In this document: one piece after another, positions 17,312 through 24,782 of the stretch | Layout of the letters: each line of letters starts with the position of its first letter | How positions within the stretch are numbered: the stretch's first letter is position 1 | NCBI GenBank assembly: GCA_001800355.1 | Contig: MGVF01000019.1 | Location: 1-35,362 of the forward strand | Source of the DNA: Elusimicrobia bacterium RIFOXYA2_FULL_50_26 | Lineage (GTDB): Bacteria; Elusimicrobiota; Endomicrobiia; Endomicrobiales; XYA2-FULL-47-53 | Direction: 5' to 3' | Length of the DNA stretch: 35,362 bases | Program-made: the position numbers and the translations under genes | The notes under the pieces: model-generated | Database searches by the model: none | Told to the model about the DNA's origin: nothing | The model's input: only the letters and a program-made list of their open reading frames with translations

Positions 17312-17386
17312 GGGTAGTTAGCTCAGCGGAAGAGCACTCGCCTCACACGCGAGTGGCCGCAGGTTCAAATCCTGCACTACCCACCA
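17312..17386 (+). tRNA. tRNA-Val (CAC)
   Basis: Acceptor GGGTAGT/ACTACCC, D stem GCTC/GAGC, anticodon stem CTCGC/GCGAG with loop CTCACAC (anticodon CAC), variable TGGCC, T stem GCAGG/CCTGC with loop TTCAAAT, discriminator A at 17383. The CCA end is encoded (17384-17386), unlike in the tRNA upstream. Confidence 0.95.
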
Positions 17387-17435
17387 TCTTGAATATTTTA
17401 AAATTAGTAAATATATAAGTGAAAGCAGCCACCAA

Positions 17436-18158
17436 ATGGAAAATATCAAAGAAAAACTGGCCGTGCTTATTGAGCTTCAACAGAAGGATTCAAACCTCGA
17501 CAAGTACCGCAAGCAGATGGAAACTCTTCCCCGTCAGGTCGAAGAAAAAAACAACCTGCTTGCCGGTTGCCGCGCCGAATTGGACGAAGGTAAAAAATCA
17601 GCCACACAGTTTCAGTTATTAAGAAAAGAAAAGGAAATCGAGCTTGCGACAAAAGAAAATGACATACGCAAGCATAGCATGGAGCTTAATTCCGTAAAGA
17701 GCAATGATGCTTATCGCGCCCTTATGAGCGAAATTGAAAAGGCAAAGCAGGACAAATCCAAGTTGGAAGAGGAAATCCTGCTGTTAATGGATAATATTGA
17801 TCAGGAATCGGCAGGCGTAAAAGTAAAAGATACCGAACTGAAAAATAATGAGATAAAAATCAAGGTCGAGATAACGGCGCTTGAAAATGAATATAAAAAA
17901 ATGCAGGAAACTCTGGCGCAGCTTGATGCCGCGCGCAATGAATACGCCGGCAAGATAACTCTGGAGTTGCTGCAACGCTATGAATTTATTCGCTCCGCGC
18001 GCGAGGGGGTAGCGATCGTACCCATTAATGACAGCAGTTGCGGCGGATGCCACATCACCCTCAGGCCGCAGATAATAAACGAGGTTTACAAGGGGTTGGA
18101 TCTTGTTACCTGCGATAATTGCTCGCGCATCCTTTATAAGAAAGAGGAACCTGCGTGA
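17436..18158 (+). CDS. Coiled-coil protein with C-terminal C4 zinc ribbon (COG1579-like)
   Basis: A 240-residue protein. Residues ~5-190 are almost entirely charged helical heptads, predicted as a long antiparallel coiled coil. The last 45 residues form a zinc ribbon with C202-x2-C205 and C226-x2-C229 (SCGGCHITL and TCDNCSRIL). This matches the conserved 'zinc ribbon domain, possibly nucleic-acid-binding' family (COG1579), whose role is not firmly known. The stop overlaps the RNase H start by 4 bp (GTGA). Pairing with an RNase HI-like gene and rnpB suggests a role in RNA or nucleic-acid metabolism, which is inference. The start ATG has only a weak ribosome-binding site. It follows tRNA-Val by about 50 bp. 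Confidence 0.85.
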   Translation: MENIKEKLAVLIELQQKDSNLDKYRKQMETLPRQVEEKNNLLAGCRAELDEGKKSATQFQLLRKEKEIELATKENDIRKHSMELNSVKSNDAYRALMSEIEKAKQDKSKLEEEILLLMDNIDQESAGVKVKDTELKNNEIKIKVEITALENEYKKMQETLAQLDAARNEYAGKITLELLQRYEFIRSAREGVAIVPINDSSCGGCHITLRPQIINEVYKGLDLVTCDNCSRILYKKEEPA

Positions 18159-18565
18159 AACGTGTCCAGCTCTACACGGATGGCGCCGCGCGCGGCAATC
18201 CGGGTGAAGCCGGTATCGGGATTTTGCTTTACGACGAAAACGGCGCAACCATTGACCATTATTGTGAATATATCGGAACCGCTACGAATAACGTTGCCGA
18301 GTACCGCGCGCTTGTAGCCGGCTTGAGGCTTGCACAGAAACACCAACCCTGCTGCGTGCAGGTTTTCATGGATTCGGAACTGCTGGTAAAGCAGATGAAC
18401 GGTGAATACCGCGTCAAGAATGAAACACTTGCGGAATATTTCAAAACCGCAAAAGCCATGATCCCGGCCTTCAAAGAAATCTGCTTTGCGCACATCCCCC
18501 GTGAAAAAAATTCAGCCGCCGACCGCCTGGCCAACAAAGCCATTGACGAAAAAATAATATTGTAG
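18155..18565 (+). CDS. rnhA: RNase HI-like protein
   Basis: A 136-residue RNase H-fold protein. The DEDD catalytic set is complete: D9 (YTDGAARGNPG), E49 (NVAEYRAL), D73 (MDSELLVKQ) and D123 (SAADRLANKA). It should cut the RNA strand of RNA-DNA hybrids. The sequence is of the short 'reverse-transcriptase-like RNase H' type (YpdQ-like) rather than classic E. coli RnhA. The start is GTG, overlapping the upstream zinc-ribbon gene. The stop codon lies in the first base pairs of the rnpB P1 helix, so protein gene and RNA gene overlap by about 3 nt. Confidence 0.92.
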   Translation: MKRVQLYTDGAARGNPGEAGIGILLYDENGATIDHYCEYIGTATNNVAEYRALVAGLRLAQKHQPCCVQVFMDSELLVKQMNGEYRVKNETLAEYFKTAKAMIPAFKEICFAHIPREKNSAADRLANKAIDEKIIL

Positions 18566-18945
18566 AACAACCGAAAGATCGCTCCCGTTTGACAATCGCC
18601 ATGCGGGGGAGGAAAGTCCGGACTTCACCTTCATGTTGTTTGTGAAGAAAACGGTAGTGGGCAATTCCCATCCGTCGTTGCTTTGTAACGACGAGAGGTG
18701 CGAACAGAAACGCCATTTACCGAAAGGCAAATGGCCTTCCGCAAGTGTATTATGCGGAAGGACGCTCCGGTGTAATGCCGGGGCATGAAACGGCTAAATC
18801 CTTACTGGGAAGCAAGGCAATAGCGCATCAGTTTCTACCGGTGCGCGGTAAGCCGCTTGATCCGGCGGAGTAATCCGTCGGACAGAGAAATGATCTTGGC
18901 CTGCCGATGAGGCGGGAAACAGAATCCGGTGTACAGGTTGTTCTA
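18563..18945 (+). ncRNA. rnpB: RNase P RNA, class A-like
   Basis: The catalytic RNA of RNase P, which trims tRNA 5' ends. The universally conserved P4 5' strand (GAGGAAAGTCCGGAC, from 18609) and the matching 3' strand (ACAGAATCCGG, 18919-18929) are present, as is the GACAGAGAAATGA segment near 18881. The ends GAACAACC (18565-18572) and GGTTGTTC (18936-18943) pair as helix P1, which extends by two pairs to 18563 and 18945. The length of about 380 nt is normal. No terminator with a U-tract follows; the next hairpin is miniature element B. The exact ends are set by pairing and could shift a few bases. Confidence 0.94.
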
Positions 18946-18996
18946 TACAGTAAACAGTTAGCAGTGATCAGTGAAGGTTAAAGACTTTCATTTATT

Positions 18997-19130
18997 GTGT
19001 CTCTTTAGCCGTTTGAGGTCATTGCGAGCGAGAGCGAAGCAATCTCGATGTTGCTTCCGATGAAAAGCGAGATTGCCGCGCCCTTTGGGCTCGCAATGAC
19101 GACGACAGCTTCAAAATGCTAAAGAGACAC
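18997..19130 (-). mobile_element. Miniature palindromic element, copy B (MITE-like)
   Basis: 134 bp, inverted relative to copy A, with perfect 13-bp terminal repeats. It is flanked by a perfect 8-bp duplication CATTTATT (18989-18996 and 19131-19138). It lies 51 bp after rnpB and upstream of the TSUP gene, and codes for nothing. The identical flanks suggest a relatively recent insertion. Confidence 0.93.
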
Positions 19131-19176
19131 CATTTATTAAAACCGCTGGTTTAGTTATTGAGTGTCGGTAATTGCC

Positions 19177-19533
19177 ATGATTATCATATACATTCTACTT
19201 GGGTTTGCGGCGGGGGTTGTCAGCGGGCTGGTGGGCATAGGCGGCGGGATTATTTTGATACCGGCGCTTGTTTATTTTTTCGGCATGACCCAGGCAAAAG
19301 CTCAAGGCACTACGCTTGCCATAATGGTTCCGCCCATCGGGCTCCTTGCAGCCTGGGTATACTATAAACAGGGGAATGTAAACACCGGCATAGCGGCCTT
19401 CGTATGCCTGGGATTTTTTTTAGGGGGATTCCTCGGCGCAAATCTTGCTTCGGGATTCACTAATGAGACTTTACGTAAAATCTTCGGTTTTGTCCTCTTA
19501 ATCATAGCCCTCCGCATGATCCTCCAAAAGTAA
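19177..19533 (+). CDS. Half-size TauE/SafE (TSUP) family membrane protein
   Basis: A 118-residue integral membrane protein with about four hydrophobic segments. The first carries the family signature GLVGIGGGIILIPAL (about residues 16-30), followed by QAKAQGTTLAIMVP and a closing FGFVLLIIALRMIL. TSUP proteins move sulfite, sulfonates or other organic anions. Typical members have about 250 residues made of two such repeats; this is one repeat, so it may work as a dimer. Half-size members are known in many bacteria, so truncation is not implied. GTG at 19162 is an alternative start adding five residues; I prefer the ATG because it places the membrane segment at the N-terminus. No strong ribosome-binding site is visible. 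The substrate is unknown. Confidence 0.85.
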   Translation: MIIIYILLGFAAGVVSGLVGIGGGIILIPALVYFFGMTQAKAQGTTLAIMVPPIGLLAAWVYYKQGNVNTGIAAFVCLGFFLGGFLGANLASGFTNETLRKIFGFVLLIIALRMILQK

Positions 19534-19542
19534 TAACTTCTA

Positions 19543-19668
19543 ATGTTACGCAGCGTGTCATTGCGAGGAGCCTTCGCGACGAAGCAATCTCGTCGTTTTG
19601 ATACGAAACAGCGAGATTGCTTCGCTTCGCTCGCAATGACAGCAACTTTGGCATTTCTTGCGTAACAT
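19543..19668. repeat. Palindromic repeat with MITE-like core but different ends
   Basis: 126 bp with 10-bp terminal inverted repeats ATGTTACGCA / TGCGTAACAT. Inside are the same GTCATTGCGAG...GAAGCAATCTCG core and the same central ~35 bp (from CTCGTCGTTTTGATACG) as copy D. The GTGTCTCTTTAGC ends are absent, and no flanking duplication is seen. It fills most of the space between the TSUP gene and the mraZ promoter. Confidence 0.8.
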
Positions 19669-19706
19669 CAGCAATAATTCTTATATCTCACCTCTTTTCT
19701 TTTCTC

Positions 19707-19735
19707 TTGACAAATTTGCGTGCTAGTTGTATACT
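19707..19735 (+). promoter_or_regulatory. Promoter of the dcw cluster (PmraZ)
   Basis: -35 TTGACA (19707-19712), a 17-bp spacer, and -10 TATACT (19730-19735). The start site should be near 19742, where the MraZ boxes begin. Confidence 0.88.
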
Positions 19736-19741
19736 TATACC

Positions 19742-19767
19742 AAAGTGGTGGAAAGTGGTGGAAAGTG
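19742..19767 (+). promoter_or_regulatory. Three phased MraZ boxes
   Basis: AAAGTG occurs at 19742, 19752 and 19762, spaced exactly 10 bp (the first two units are identical AAAGTGGTGG decamers). This matches the repeated AAAGTG-type target reported for MraZ in mollicutes, placed over the expected transcription start. The pattern implies autorepression of the division cluster by MraZ. Confidence 0.85.
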
Positions 19768-19787
19768 TACAGCAGAGGCGAACGCGA

Positions 19788-20234
19788 ATGAAAACGACAA
19801 ACGGGACAATGTACATAGGCCAGTACACACACTCCTTCGACTCAAAAAACCGCCTTTTTCTTCCTTCGCGCTTCCGCACCCGCAGCGCGTTGTTCGTTTT
19901 AACGAGGGGACTCGAAGAATGTCTTTACCTCTATGATACCGCCGCCTGGCAAAAAGTAATTATAAAACTCGAAGAACTGTCGCTGCCGGATAAAATTGAA
20001 GAACGCGCTTTTAAACGCGCGCTTTTATCCGGGGCAAACGAGGTTGTGCCGGATAACCAGGGGAGAATCCTGCTGCCGCAAAACCTTATAGAGTATGCTG
20101 CTATCGGCAAGGAAGTCATGATTATAGGCGTCGGTAACCGCCTGGAAATCTGGGATAGCAAGCGCTGGGAAAAATACTTCAGGGAAAAGGCGGACACATC
20201 CTTCCGCAACATGGCCGCCAAACTGGAAATTTAA
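19788..20234 (+). CDS. mraZ: Transcriptional regulator MraZ
   Basis: A 148-residue DNA-binding protein with two AbrB-like swapped-hairpin repeats. The first repeat holds YTHSFDSKNRLFLPSRFR, and the second GANEVVPDNQGRILLPQNL. The DxKxR and DxxGR signatures are both present. It forms a ring-shaped oligomer that binds tandem boxes in front of its own gene. I chose ATG 19788, with AGAGGCG about 8 nt upstream; ATG 19809 is possible, and a longer open frame back to 19617 runs through the promoter and a repeat, so it is rejected. It is the first gene of the dcw cluster, 6 bp before rsmH. Confidence 0.95.
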   Translation: MKTTNGTMYIGQYTHSFDSKNRLFLPSRFRTRSALFVLTRGLEECLYLYDTAAWQKVIIKLEELSLPDKIEERAFKRALLSGANEVVPDNQGRILLPQNLIEYAAIGKEVMIIGVGNRLEIWDSKRWEKYFREKADTSFRNMAAKLEI

Positions 20235-20240
20235 TAAAAA

Positions 20241-21131
20241 ATGGAACAATCCACTTATCACAAACCTGTGATGACGGCCGAGGTCGGGGAATATCTTATA
20301 AACAACCCTTCGGGGATTATAATTGATTGTACCCTTGGAGGCGGCGGGCATAGCGCGTATCTACTTGAGCGTTACCCGTCCTTGCGCGTGATAGGCATTG
20401 ATGCCGACGAGGAAGCCACCGGCGAAGCAGCCCGCAACCTTGAACGGTTCGCCAACCGCGTGCAGATAATCAGGGAAAATTTTAAAAACATCGCGGCGGT
20501 GTGCTCCGCGCTTAACATTCGTGCGGTCAACGGCATACTGGCCGATCTCGGCGTTTCATCCAGGCAGCTTGATGACATTGAGCGCGGGTTCGGATTTTTG
20601 TCTCCAAGGCTTGACATGAGAATGGATAAACGGCTTGGGGCGGACGCGGAACACATCGTCAACACAATGGGCGAAACTGAACTCGCGAATCTTTTTTATA
20701 CGCTGGGAGGAGAATTTTTCAGCCGCCCGATTGCACGCGCAATAGTGCGGGCGCGCGAACGCCGCCGCATAACTTCGGGACAGGAACTTGCCGAAACCGT
20801 GCAAAAGGTAAAATACCGTAAAGGCAAAATACATCCCGCCACGAAGGTATTCCAGGCGCTGCGAATCGCGGTAAACACTGAACTTGATAATCTTACAAAC
20901 CTTCTAAATGATGCTCCCGCCCTGCTTGCTTCCGGCGGCAGGATGGTTATACTCAGCTACCATTCACTTGAGGATCGCATAGTTAAGAATAATTTCAGGT
21001 CCCTTGCCCATGAAGGCATATACCGTTTATTGACGAAGAAAGTCGTTCCTCCTTCCGAGAATGAGATTTCAGAGAATCCGCGAAGCCGGAGCGCAAAGCT
21101 GCGCGCGGTAGAAAAAAATGTGTCTCTTTAG
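20241..21131 (+). CDS. rsmH: 16S rRNA (cytosine1402-N4)-methyltransferase RsmH, C-terminus altered by a miniature element
   Basis: A 296-residue SAM-dependent enzyme (also MraW) that methylates N4 of C1402 in 16S rRNA. The SAM motif DCTLGGGGHSAYLL lies at about 29-42. Family blocks GILADLGVSSRQLDD, RLDMRMD, FQALRIAVNTEL and LSYHSLEDRIVK are all present. The conserved tail RSRSAKLRAVEK is intact. The last residues NVSL and the TAG stop (21129-21131) come from miniature element C, which begins at 21120. From the flanking duplication I infer an original tail of EKIQSIVKTEKTAQ with a stop 20 bp before ftsL. Catalysis should be unaffected. No clear ribosome-binding site precedes the ATG, so coupling with mraZ is likely. 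Confidence 0.95.
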   Translation: MEQSTYHKPVMTAEVGEYLINNPSGIIIDCTLGGGGHSAYLLERYPSLRVIGIDADEEATGEAARNLERFANRVQIIRENFKNIAAVCSALNIRAVNGILADLGVSSRQLDDIERGFGFLSPRLDMRMDKRLGADAEHIVNTMGETELANLFYTLGGEFFSRPIARAIVRARERRRITSGQELAETVQKVKYRKGKIHPATKVFQALRIAVNTELDNLTNLLNDAPALLASGGRMVILSYHSLEDRIVKNNFRSLAHEGIYRLLTKKVVPPSENEISENPRSRSAKLRAVEKNVSL

Positions 21132-21255
21132 CAGTCTGAGGTCATTGCGAGCGAGAGCGAAGCAATCTTGTTGTTTGACGACTATAAAGGCGAGATTGCT
21201 TCGTCACTTCGTTCCTCGCAATGACGACGACAACTTCTAAACGCTAAAGAGACAC
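21120..21255 (-). mobile_element. Miniature palindromic element, copy C, inside the end of rsmH
   Basis: 136 bp, inverted relative to copy A, with perfect 13-bp terminal repeats. The flanks AAAAAAAT (21112-21119) and GAAAAAAT (21256-21263) form an 8-bp duplication with one mismatch. It supplies the rsmH stop codon and now separates rsmH from ftsL by 186 bp in an otherwise compact cluster. Confidence 0.92.
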
Positions 21256-21317
21256 GAAAAAATTCAGTCAATAGTCAAAACAGAAAAAACTGCACAATAA
21301 CTTCGAGGTCAATTCCG

Positions 21318-21572
21318 ATGGCGCTGCGATACTTCTACCTGCTTTTGACGATTGCTTTCATTCTTTCATTTTACGTCTGGCAACAGACGCAGTCCATGCG
21401 CCTCGGGTACAAAGTTGATGCCCTGCGCGGCGAATGCGAAAAATGGGAACAGGAAAATTACGAGTGGAGGCTCAAAGTCAACCGTCTAATCTCGATGGAA
21501 CGGCTTGACCGGGTAGCGCAAGATAATAAACTTATTACGCCGGACGATAAAATTACTCACTATCTGAAATGA
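21318..21572 (+). CDS. ftsL: Cell division protein FtsL
   Basis: An 84-residue bitopic membrane protein. A short N-terminus is followed by one membrane segment (about residues 5-21) and a periplasmic coiled coil (about 25-65, KVDALRGECEKWEQEN). FtsL joins FtsB and FtsQ to activate septal peptidoglycan synthesis by FtsW-FtsI. Sequence conservation in this family is low; the call rests on size, topology and position between rsmH and ftsI. GAGG lies 9 nt before the ATG. The stop overlaps the ftsI start (ATGA). Confidence 0.87.
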   Translation: MALRYFYLLLTIAFILSFYVWQQTQSMRLGYKVDALRGECEKWEQENYEWRLKVNRLISMERLDRVAQDNKLITPDDKITHYLK

Positions 21573-23290
21573 AAAACCGCAACCGCACCATTATCCCGAT
21601 TATTGCCGCCATGCTCGCCTTTTCGGCCATAGGCGCCCGCCTTTTCTTTCTCCAGGTCTGGCACCAGGAGGAGATATATCGCCGGGCACAAAAGCTGGTA
21701 TGCCGCGAACACCCCGAGATGCCGCTGCGTGGCATGATATTGGACAAGCAGGACAGGGTCCTTGCCATGAGCGTAAAAGAATATTCACTTTTCGCAGATA
21801 CAAACCTGATGACGGAACCTGCCGAAGTTGAACGCCAACTCGCCAAATTACATGTTTCCATACCTCGCGGGATACTGGCCGCAAAAAATGGGTCGTCATA
21901 CATTCCGCTTACCGATTCGCTTGATCTTGAAACTGTAAAGCGTATCAAACAGTTGAGGCAGCCCGGCCTGGGATTTGAATCCAAATTCAGCCGCCGTCAC
22001 CCTGAAGGAAAAATGGCCTGCCATATCCTGGGCGTGGTAGGCAAAGACAATGCCGGCCTTGAAGGCATCGAATACGTGGCCAACTCCTATCTAACCGGGG
22101 AAAAACTTAAGAATCTGCGTATGCGCGACGGCAGAGGCAGGGAGATAGCGGAACGGCTGCTGAAACCCGAAGAATTGCGCGGCGCCGACGTCCGGCTGAC
22201 AATAGACCGCAACATACAGTTTATCGCCGAACAGGAAATTGACCGCGCATGGCGACAGTCCAACGCAAAGAAAGCGATGATCATCATCCAGGATCCATCG
22301 TCCGGCGAGATTCTTGCCATGGCATCCCGCCCGAATTACGACCCGGGCGACTTTTCAGGTTCATGGAGCGCGCTTAAAAACCCAGCGGTAAGCGATATTT
22401 TTGAACCCGGCTCGACTTTCAAGGCCATCACGGCTGCGGCGGCGCTTGAAGAAAAACTTGTTAAACGCTCCGAAGTATTATGGTGCGAAGACGGCAAGTA
22501 CAAGATGTACGGCCACACAATAAACGACCACGAAAAAAAGGGGTTGCTGACCTTTGACCAGATAATGGAGTACTCGTCGAATATCGGTTTCGCCAAGGTG
22601 AGCCAGCGGCTCGGCAAGGAAAAACTTTATCGTTACATACGGCAGTTCGGTTTTAACACCGTAACCGGCATAGATCTTCCAGGCGAAGCGCGCGGCCTGT
22701 TGCGAGAGCCTGAAAAGTGGGACGGATTATCGTTGCCTACAATTTCATTCGGCCAGGGAATAGGCGTTACGGCATTGCAGATATCAAACGCTTATGCCGC
22801 GCTGTTCAACGGCGGGTTATTGCTGGAGCCGCGGCTTATTGACGAGATACGCAGGCCTGACGGAGAAATAATTTATCGTTCCGAACGGAGGGTTATACGC
22901 GCCGCCGTTTCACCTGAGGTCGCAAATGAAATCCACGAAATGCTGATCGGAGTAGTGGAAAAAGGGACGGGACGCGCGGCAAAAGTGCCGTATTATTCAG
23001 TCGGCGGTAAAACAGGCACCGCGCAGAAACGCGACCCGTCCACTAAAAAATACTCGCCTACTTCTTATATCGCGTCGTTCTGCGGAGTGATACCGGCGAA
23101 CAATCCTCGGATGGTTATAACAGTTGTTCTCGACGAACCGAAAGGCGATTACTGGGGGTCGTCACGCGCGGCGCCCGTGTTTAACAAGGTGGCTGCGCGC
23201 GCCGTCAGCTACCTTAGAATCAGCCCTGACCAGCAAACGATTTACCTTGCAAAAGGCGGGAATGAAACAACCGTAGCGTTAAAGAGATGA
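21569..23290 (+). CDS. ftsI: Septal peptidoglycan transpeptidase FtsI (PBP3-type)
   Basis: A 573-residue class B penicillin-binding protein that crosslinks septal peptidoglycan. It has one N-terminal membrane anchor (about residues 7-27) and a dimerisation domain starting RGMILDKQDRVLAMS. The transpeptidase domain carries the catalytic S282-T-F-K285, S336-x-N338 and K481-T-G-T. All active-site motifs are intact. There is no C-terminal PASTA domain, so it is not of the PBP2x or Spo type. The start overlaps ftsL by 4 bp, and murE begins 10 bp after the stop. It should act with FtsW, encoded downstream. Confidence 0.95.
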   Translation: MKNRNRTIIPIIAAMLAFSAIGARLFFLQVWHQEEIYRRAQKLVCREHPEMPLRGMILDKQDRVLAMSVKEYSLFADTNLMTEPAEVERQLAKLHVSIPRGILAAKNGSSYIPLTDSLDLETVKRIKQLRQPGLGFESKFSRRHPEGKMACHILGVVGKDNAGLEGIEYVANSYLTGEKLKNLRMRDGRGREIAERLLKPEELRGADVRLTIDRNIQFIAEQEIDRAWRQSNAKKAMIIIQDPSSGEILAMASRPNYDPGDFSGSWSALKNPAVSDIFEPGSTFKAITAAAALEEKLVKRSEVLWCEDGKYKMYGHTINDHEKKGLLTFDQIMEYSSNIGFAKVSQRLGKEKLYRYIRQFGFNTVTGIDLPGEARGLLREPEKWDGLSLPTISFGQGIGVTALQISNAYAALFNGGLLLEPRLIDEIRRPDGEIIYRSERRVIRAAVSPEVANEIHEMLIGVVEKGTGRAAKVPYYSVGGKTGTAQKRDPSTKKYSPTSYIASFCGVIPANNPRMVITVVLDEPKGDYWGSSRAAPVFNKVAARAVSYLRISPDQQTIYLAKGGNETTVALKR

Positions 23291-23300
23291 GCGTGCAAGC

Positions 23301-24782
23301 ATGATATTATCTGAATTACTATCGGGATTTGAATACACCAATTACTGCCGGACTGATATAAACGTAAAAGGCATCGCTTACGATTCGCGGCAGGTGAAAA
23401 AGGATTTCGTGTTCGTCGCGCTGCCGGGGACGAAAACCAACGGCAACAGCTTTGCCGCAGATGCCGTCTCGGCCGGCGCGATCGCGGTCGTGTCCGCCGC
23501 AACGCCACAGGGAAACGGCCTGCCCTGGATAACGGCTATTGACCCCAGAAAGGCGCTTGCCGAAATAAGCGCGCGTTTCTACCGAAACCCTGACAGAAAA
23601 CTCAACGTCATAGGCATCACGGGAACTAACGGCAAAACAACCACGAGTTACTTTATAGAAAGTATTTTCAACCGCAACGGCGTTCCGTCGGGCGTTATAG
23701 GCACGGTGAACTATCGCTACGGCGGTAAAACATGGCCGGCGCCTAATACCACACCCCAATCTTCCGATGTCTACCGCATTCTCAGCGGCATGGTCAGGGT
23801 AAAAACCATGGCAGCTATAATAGAGGTATCGTCGCATGCGTTGATGCTTGAACGCGTCAGGGGAATAGAATTCGATATGGCGATCTTCACCAACCTGACG
23901 CGCGACCACCTTGACTTTCACCAGACAATGGATGAATACTTTGCGGCCAAATCCCGCCTGTTCGCGTCACTGCAAAACAATTCCAAAAAAACGCCTAAAT
24001 GTGCTATAATCAATGCCGATGATCCCTGGGGCAAAAAGCTGAAAACTTTTGTTCCAAAAGCAAAAATCGTCACTTACGGCCTCTCGCCGGCGGCGGACAT
24101 AAGCGCAGGCCACATAGCTTTGAGTGGACGGGGGACTGATTTCGTCCTCTCTTCGCCGTTCGGCCGCAGCAAGATACGCTTGTCGCACCTCGGGGAACAT
24201 AATGTTTATAACGCGTTAGCCGCCGCTGCCGCGGCGCTGTACAACGGTATAACGTTCGACAACGTCATTGAAAGCCTCAATGCCGTGCCAGCTGTGCCGG
24301 GACGGCTTGAACAGGTTGCAAGCGGACACGGTTTTACGGTTGTCGTTGATTTTGCGCATACGGACGACGCCCTCCATAACGTTATCACTGCGCTGCGCGC
24401 TCTTAAACCGGCAAGGCTTATAACCGTATTCGGCTGCGGCGGCGACCGCGACCGTTCCAAGCGTCCGCTGATGGGCGAAGTTGCGACCGCCGGAAGCGAT
24501 TTTGTGATAGTAACGTCGGATAACCCGCGCAGCGAAGATCCTCAGAAAATAGCGCTTGATATAGAAGTGGGCATCCGTCGCCGCAACCGCAATAATTACC
24601 AGGTTACAATAGACCGCGAACAGGCGATAGCCGCGGCTATCGCGATGGCTCAAAAAGGCGATATCATACTTCTTGCTGGAAAAGGACACGAAACATACCA
24701 GATAATAGGAAACCAGCGCATCCACTTTAATGACGCTGAAACGGCAGGGAAATATCTACATGGAAAATCTTTATCTTCATGA
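23301..24782 (+). CDS. murE: UDP-MurNAc-tripeptide synthetase MurE (meso-DAP adding)
   Basis: A 493-residue cytosolic ligase that adds the third stem-peptide residue to UDP-MurNAc-L-Ala-D-Glu. The ATP loop GTNGKTT is at 108-114. The EVSSHALMLERVRG block and the AAKSRLF region with the carbamylated lysine are present. The substrate-choosing motif is D407-N408-P409-R410, the form typical of meso-diaminopimelate-adding enzymes. This indicates DAP-type peptidoglycan. The last 23 bp overlap the start of murF. Confidence 0.96.
   Translation: MILSELLSGFEYTNYCRTDINVKGIAYDSRQVKKDFVFVALPGTKTNGNSFAADAVSAGAIAVVSAATPQGNGLPWITAIDPRKALAEISARFYRNPDRKLNVIGITGTNGKTTTSYFIESIFNRNGVPSGVIGTVNYRYGGKTWPAPNTTPQSSDVYRILSGMVRVKTMAAIIEVSSHALMLERVRGIEFDMAIFTNLTRDHLDFHQTMDEYFAAKSRLFASLQNNSKKTPKCAIINADDPWGKKLKTFVPKAKIVTYGLSPAADISAGHIALSGRGTDFVLSSPFGRSKIRLSHLGEHNVYNALAAAAAALYNGITFDNVIESLNAVPAVPGRLEQVASGHGFTVVVDFAHTDDALHNVITALRALKPARLITVFGCGGDRDRSKRPLMGEVATAGSDFVIVTSDNPRSEDPQKIALDIEVGIRRRNRNNYQVTIDREQAIAAAIAMAQKGDIILLAGKGHETYQIIGNQRIHFNDAETAGKYLHGKSLSS

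Noticed and set aside
19617-19787. Longer MraZ from 19617
   Set aside because: The extension runs through a repeat, the promoter and the MraZ boxes.
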